Assembly: GCA_016926925.1 (NCBI GenBank)
Contig: JAFGNQ010000277.1
Coordinates: 1-10,298, forward strand
Reading direction: 5' to 3'
Source of the DNA: Candidatus Aminicenantota bacterium
GTDB taxonomy: Bacteria; Acidobacteriota; Aminicenantia; Aminicenantales; Aminicenantaceae
DNA length: 10,298 nt
Shown: positions 7,011 to 10,298 of the stretch, piece by piece
Position numbering within the stretch: the first letter of the stretch is position 1
Layout: each line of letters starts with the position of its first letter
Position numbers and translations under genes: made by a program
The notes under the pieces: model-generated
The model's database searches: none
Seen by the model: only the letters and a program-made list of their open reading frames with translations
Told to the model about the DNA's origin: nothing

Positions 7011-7166
7011 ATGTGGTCGGCCGTCATAAGAGCGGTGGTTGCGGACACCGTAGAGGACATCCAAGCCGAAGGCAAGATATTCATCAGCAAAAGAATCTAC
7101 AGGAAATACATCCTGGGGACGGTAAAAGCCGCGCTCGTTCGCTTCTTGATGTATCGTTTCAGCTGA
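7011..7166 (+). CDS. Small hypothetical protein, 51 aa
   Basis: ATG 7011 opens a 51-codon frame ending at TGA 7164-7166. It begins MWSAVIRAVVADTVEDIQAEG, written here up to residue 21 only in part, and continues into a basic stretch (KRIYRKY, then KAALVRFLMYRF). By my count 35 of 50 codons after the ATG end in G or C, clearly more than the surrounding base composition, which favours real coding. The acidic-then-basic pattern suggests a short helical protein. There is no Shine-Dalgarno sequence before the ATG, as for the neighbouring permease gene 61 nt upstream, with which it could be co-transcribed. I do not recognise the family, and it could be a remnant of a longer gene. Confidence 0.35.
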   Translation: MWSAVIRAVVADTVEDIQAEGKIFISKRIYRKYILGTVKAALVRFLMYRFS

Positions 7167-7187
7167 CTTCGGCAAAGTTCCTGCTGA
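7159..7187 (+). other. Nested hairpin at the end of the 51-aa ORF
   Basis: TCAGC (7159-7163) pairs with GCTGA (7183-7187). Inside it ACTT (7166-7169) pairs with AAGT (7175-7178) around a CGGCA loop, leaving a 2 x 4 internal loop. It starts at the ORF's last codons and stop. No T-tract follows, so it is not a classical terminator. Confidence 0.3.
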
Positions 7188-7261
7188 TTCAAAAGATGGA
7201 ACGCATGGGGGATCACTAAGTATTTCTGGAATAGAGCTTGGAATTTTGCTATTGTTAAAAA

Positions 7262-7269
7262 GAGGGGGG
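7262..7269 (+). promoter_or_regulatory. Ribosome binding site deciding the VWFA-related start
   Basis: GAGGGGGG sits with its GAGG part 7 nt before ATG 7273. The in-frame TTG at 7246 has no comparable site, and its use would add nine residues before the signal peptide. Confidence 0.55.
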
Positions 7270-7272
7270 AAA

Positions 7273-9441
7273 ATGGATAAAGCTAATCTTAAAAAGTGTA
7301 AAGGTCTGTCTTTTTCATCCTTATTGTTTCTATTATGTGCGTTTTTTGCCATTTCCGGCGAGCAAAAACAAAATCTGCCTGAAGAACATGAAGTGGAAGT
7401 CAGGTTGGTGCTGGTCGATGTCAGTGTCACGATGTCTGGAAAGTTTATTACAGATCTGACTCAAGAGGAATTCGAACTCTTCGAAGATGGAAAACAAGTT
7501 CCCATCAATTCATGCGACCTCATAAACTTTACCCCAAGCAAGATAATGCCTCAGGAGAAACAAGACAAAACAACAATCAAGAGTCCAAAAGATATCCCCA
7601 TGCCAAAAAAACAACTGGTCGTCGTATTCGATGGGATCAATTCACTGTCAAGAAATTTAAACAAGGCCGCCAAAAAAATTGTAGATGAGGTTTTATCCGT
7701 AACACAGCTCGGGGCAGAAGTTATGATTGTCTATTTGAGTGAAAAAAAAGGATTGGAAATTCTTCAGCCATTTACGAAAAAAGAGAAGTCGATTCGAAAT
7801 ACATTGTTCCAAGGATCGATGGGAATGTGGTTTGACAATTCAGAGGATGCCTGGGAACTGGCATTAGCCGAAGGGATAGGACTCGACGATTTTCGAAACA
7901 TGGCGAAAACAATCGACGTCAATTTTGGTACATTGAAGCAATGGACACAGCAGGAAAACATATGGCAAGAAAAGGCCAAATTCGAGAAAACATTGGGGGG
8001 AATTTTTACTATTGCTCATATGGTTAAGGATTTGCCTGGAAGAAAATCGCTCCTGTTCATCAGCGACGGTATTCCTACACTCATTCCATTAAACAGAAAA
8101 ATTGATGCCGGGAAAATTAGGATTTTCGATCCCTTTGATATACTCGATGCAAAAGAGGCCATGACAGGAGAAGAAGTGATAAGAAAATTGGTAAGCTTCT
8201 CCAATGCCAACAATATTTCCATTTATACTCTTGATCCGGGAACATTCACGAAATACTTCGTCACAACCGACGCTGAAATCCGCCATACGGATTTGACTTC
8301 ACTCTATACCGGGAAGGCGAGCTCCAAATTAGAAAGGATTCGAAACTTATCATGGATATCCGAAAATACAGGTGCACTCGCTCTGAGAGGGTCCAAAAAA
8401 TACGATGTCTTGGTTAAAACTTTAAACACAGACCTGAACTATTATTATCAACTGAGTTACTATCCTCCCAGGAAAAAGCCGGATGATAAACATCACGATA
8501 TAAAAGTCAAAGTTCATCGCTCCTCCATGGATGTTCGCCACAGAAAAGGTTACGCCGATTATTCTGATAGAGAGGAACAAAAAATGCGTCTTGTTTCTTC
8601 CTGCTACAATCCATCCTTTTTTAAAGAGCTCTCCTTTGAAGCAGAGTTCGTTCCCTTTCGGAAGGCATCTAAAAAAGTTCAGCCATGGATGAATATCGCT
8701 CTTCCAACAAGAGATTTATTTTTAAAGAGGGGTCTTCTCCAAGGTCCTCAGAAATTCGACCTCCATATATGGATCAAAGAAGAACAAGGAGGTGAAAAAG
8801 CCTTCGCAGGGAAAATTCCACTCCATTTTGATCTGGATTCTTCCTTCATAAAACGAATCGAATCCACAGAATACCTTTGCTATCACTACATAGGGCCGGA
8901 AATCCCCTTGCGGCAAGGATCGTATCAAATAGTCTTCGCTCTCCAGAATCAACAGACGAATGAAATCGGCACATGGGAATCATCCTATACCCTCCCGGAT
9001 TTTGAAGAGGTCGAACAGGCAACAATTATGAATTGTGTATTGGGAGTTTTGGCCAAAAGCGAAGAAAAGGCAAAAGATTCCTTCCGGCTTTCCGCAAAAG
9101 ACGGCGGCCTTGAAAGCGGCCGACTCAAGTTTTATCCATCCGTTACGAATCGATTTGGGAGCAAAACGAGCGCTTCCGTGTTTATGCAAATCTTATTTCC
9201 AAAAAACAAGATTCCGGCCTATCCAGAATTCACTGTTTCAAATGAAAAAAGCGGTTCACAGTCTATAGGTTTCAAAAGATTAAAGGAATTTTGGGAAGAA
9301 AAATCAAGGACTTGGAGTGCGGTTTTTCTTCTGGATCTGGTCCCCCTATCCCCAGGAAATTATACTCTTACAGTAAGCCTCCCCTCTTCCGGATCAACCC
9401 CAGCTATGAGTAGAGAGATAAGGCTGATGAGATTGCACTGA
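7273..9441 (+). CDS. Secreted VWFA-related (acidobacterial-type) domain protein
   Basis: The 722-residue product begins with a basic head and hydrophobic core (residues 12-29), a signal peptide. The family's hallmark order follows: a strand block VEVRLVLVDVSV (41-52), then DLTQEEFELFEDGK (61-74), then a VWA-like domain (about 114-330) with QLVVVFD (114-120), LPGRKSLLFISDGIP (254-268) and NISIYTLDPG (314-323). The module ends with TLNTDLNYYYQLSYYPP (383-399) and VRHRKGYAD (421-429). This matches the VWFA-related domain common in Acidobacteriota, whose function is unknown. The metal site is degenerate: D120-G-I-N-S124 instead of D-x-S-x-S. Residues about 435-722 form an extra beta-rich region I cannot assign. 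ATG 7273 is preferred over TTG 7246 because GAGG (7262-7265) lies 7 nt before it. Sampled GC is 38-42%, against 53-62% in the permease gene, which hints at a different history or lower constraint. Confidence 0.85.
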   Translation: MDKANLKKCKGLSFSSLLFLLCAFFAISGEQKQNLPEEHEVEVRLVLVDVSVTMSGKFITDLTQEEFELFEDGKQVPINSCDLINFTPSKIMPQEKQDKTTIKSPKDIPMPKKQLVVVFDGINSLSRNLNKAAKKIVDEVLSVTQLGAEVMIVYLSEKKGLEILQPFTKKEKSIRNTLFQGSMGMWFDNSEDAWELALAEGIGLDDFRNMAKTIDVNFGTLKQWTQQENIWQEKAKFEKTLGGIFTIAHMVKDLPGRKSLLFISDGIPTLIPLNRKIDAGKIRIFDPFDILDAKEAMTGEEVIRKLVSFSNANNISIYTLDPGTFTKYFVTTDAEIRHTDLTSLYTGKASSKLERIRNLSWISENTGALALRGSKKYDVLVKTLNTDLNYYYQLSYYPPRKKPDDKHHDIKVKVHRSSMDVRHRKGYADYSDREEQKMRLVSSCYNPSFFKELSFEAEFVPFRKASKKVQPWMNIALPTRDLFLKRGLLQGPQKFDLHIWIKEEQGGEKAFAGKIPLHFDLDSSFIKRIESTEYLCYHYIGPEIPLRQGSYQIVFALQNQQTNEIGTWESSYTLPDFEEVEQATIMNCVLGVLAKSEEKAKDSFRLSAKDGGLESGRLKFYPSVTNRFGSKTSASVFMQILFPKNKIPAYPEFTVSNEKSGSQSIGFKRLKEFWEEKSRTWSAVFLLDLVPLSPGNYTLTVSLPSSGSTPAMSREIRLMRLH

Positions 9442-9513
9442 CTCCTTGTTTAACTGCAAAACATTCCGGCTGTAATCCGTGATGATTTTCAGACATCCGG
9501 ACTCCTGGCTGAT

Positions 9514-9552
9514 AAAAACGGGGCGAAAAGCTATAAAGCAAGTCAAGCCCGT
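9514..9552 (-). terminator. Probable Rho-independent terminator of the right-edge S9 gene
   Basis: On the minus strand ACGGGC (9552-9547) pairs with GCCCCGT (9524-9518), with one bulged base. The second arm runs directly into TTTTT (9518-9514). The loop is long (22 nt) but can form a small inner GCT/AGC stem. It lies 36 nt past the stop codon of the leftward S9 peptidase, where a terminator is expected. Confidence 0.4.
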
Positions 9553-9587
9553 GTAAATTCCATTCTTCAATTCTCTTTTTAGTTTTA

Positions 9588-10298
9588 TCACTCAGTCTTT
9601 TTGTGCTGGTCGAACCAGGCGATGATGTGCAGCATCTTGGAGAGATGCTGGCTCGGCCGGCTGGTTATCCCGTGGCTCGCTTCGGCGAATCGGACGAGCA
9701 CCGCCTCTATACCTTGAAGCTTCAAAGCCATGTAATATTCTTCGGATTGCGACATAGGCGTGCGGAAATCCTGCTCGCCGGTGACGATCATGGTCGGGGT
9801 TTTTACGTTTCCGACGAGGGAAATGGGAGAGTATTTCCTGTAGTGTTTGGCATTATCCCATGGAAGACCAGTGAAATGATGGTTCACCGACATGCTTCCG
9901 ATATCGCAGGTCAGGACTTCGCTGTACCAGTCGACAACGGGATAGAGGGGCGCCGCTGCCCGGAATCTATCGGTTTTTCCGATGCTCCAGCAGGAGAGGA
10001 TGCCTCCGCCGCTTCCGCCAGTGATAAAGAGGTTGTCCTTGTCTATGTATCCATTATCGATAACAGCGTCCACACCCGACATGAGATCGTAGTAATCGTC
10101 GGCGGGATAGTTGTGGTTGATCAGATTGATGAATTCCTCACCGTAGCTCGTGCTTCCCCGGGGATTGGTATAGAGGACGACATAACCGGCCGACGCCAGG
10201 AGCTGCTTTTCCACGCTGAAGCGGTCGCCGTAATTGGCCCAGGGGCCTCCGTGGATTTCCAGAATCAGTGGATACTTCCGGGCGGGATCGAAATCGGG
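9588..10298 (-). CDS. S9 family peptidase (acylaminoacyl-peptidase-like), C-terminal fragment
   Basis: The frame is open to the right window edge, giving 236 residues that correspond to the complete alpha/beta-hydrolase catalytic domain. The propeller and N-terminus lie outside. The fragment opens with P-D-F-D-P-A-R-K-Y-P, the usual entry into the domain, then H-G-G-P-W. The triad is complete: Ser96 in G-G-S-G-G-G, Asp177 in G-E-Q-D, His209 in A-S-H-G. The nucleophile motif followed by I-L-S-C-W and then K-T-D-R-F-R-A-A resembles acylaminoacyl-peptidase-type S9 enzymes rather than the DPP-IV-type protein at 638-2983. The expected role is removing acylated or unmodified residues from peptides. 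A GTG at 10212-10214 is in frame but lies after the H-G-G-P motif, so it is not the start. The gene converges on the VWFA-related gene with a 146-bp gap. Confidence 0.92.
   Translation of the reverse strand, partial: PDFDPARKYPLILEIHGGPWANYGDRFSVEKQLLASAGYVVLYTNPRGSTSYGEEFINLINHNYPADDYYDLMSGVDAVIDNGYIDKDNLFITGGSGGGILSCWSIGKTDRFRAAAPLYPVVDWYSEVLTCDIGSMSVNHHFTGLPWDNAKHYRKYSPISLVGNVKTPTMIVTGEQDFRTPMSQSEEYYMALKLQGIEAVLVRFAEASHGITSRPSQHLSKMLHIIAWFDQHKKTE

Larger units (their letters stand above)
6950..7272. other. Intergenic stretch between permease and VWFA-related gene
   Basis: This 323-bp gap holds a T7 run at 6984-6990 with only a weak 5-bp stem before it (AAATC 6959-6963 with GATTT 6982-6986). 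It also holds a 51-codon candidate gene at 7011-7166 and a nested hairpin at 7159-7187. I see no convincing promoter for the VWFA-related gene. The best -10-like box is TATTGT at 7250-7255, with a poor -35 (TGGAAT at 7227-7232). Confidence 0.6.

Noticed and set aside
6520..7029. A 169-codon open frame on the plus strand overlapping the permease 3' end
   Set aside because: It is a frame-shifted shadow of the SLC12 C-terminal domain, rich in Arg, Gly and Ser as such shadows are.
6780..7430. A 216-codon open frame on the minus strand across the gap between permease and VWFA-related gene
   Set aside because: It overlaps the 3' end of one supported gene and the signal-peptide and N-terminal codons of another, and its product looks low in order and unrecognisable.
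1..10298. Search for CRISPR arrays, tRNA genes, insertion sequences and defence-type genes
   Set aside because: I saw no regularly spaced repeats, cloverleaf-like gene, transposase motif or paired terminal repeats. The genes present have ordinary metabolic or transport roles.

Overview
The window reads as a bacterial chromosomal segment with five substantial genes, two of them cut by the window edges. The gene set points to Acidobacteriota or the related Aminicenantes: an acidobacterial-type VWFA-related secreted protein, two S9-family serine peptidases, a sialidase-like Asp-box protein, a non-pyrrolysine MttB-family methyltransferase and an SLC12-like transporter. This taxonomic suggestion is inference from gene families. 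No rRNA or marker gene is present to confirm it.

Layout from left to right. Positions 1-453 (+) are the C-terminal end of a sialidase-like protein. It converges on a complete exported S9/DPP-IV-like peptidase at 638-2983 (-). A 181-bp divergent intergenic region follows, holding two face-to-face sigma70-like promoters. Their -35 boxes form an inverted repeat and their -10 boxes fall on the same bases. The rightward promoter would serve an MttB-family methyltransferase at 3165-4598 (TTG start). An SLC12-like permease with a large cytosolic C-terminal domain follows at 4727-6949. It begins with GTG, has no Shine-Dalgarno sequence, and has a perfect TATAAT only 10 bp upstream. The gap 6950-7272 contains one small candidate gene (51 aa) and a nested hairpin. 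A VWFA-related secreted protein lies at 7273-9441 (+) in visibly more AT-rich DNA. It converges on a second, different S9 peptidase (acylaminoacyl-peptidase-like) at 9588 to the right edge (-), whose likely terminator is at about 9514-9552.

Functionally this looks like a peptide- and glycan-scavenging anaerobe-type gene set: exported peptidases, a sialidase-like protein, a methylamine/betaine-type demethylase family member and a transporter. The genes alternate in strand and are widely spaced, so they look like separate transcription units rather than one pathway. I found no CRISPR array, tRNA, rRNA, insertion sequence or defence system. The most distinctive signals are regulatory: the symmetric divergent promoter at 3042-3094, the tiny ORF overlapping the methyltransferase start, and the possibly leaderless permease mRNA.
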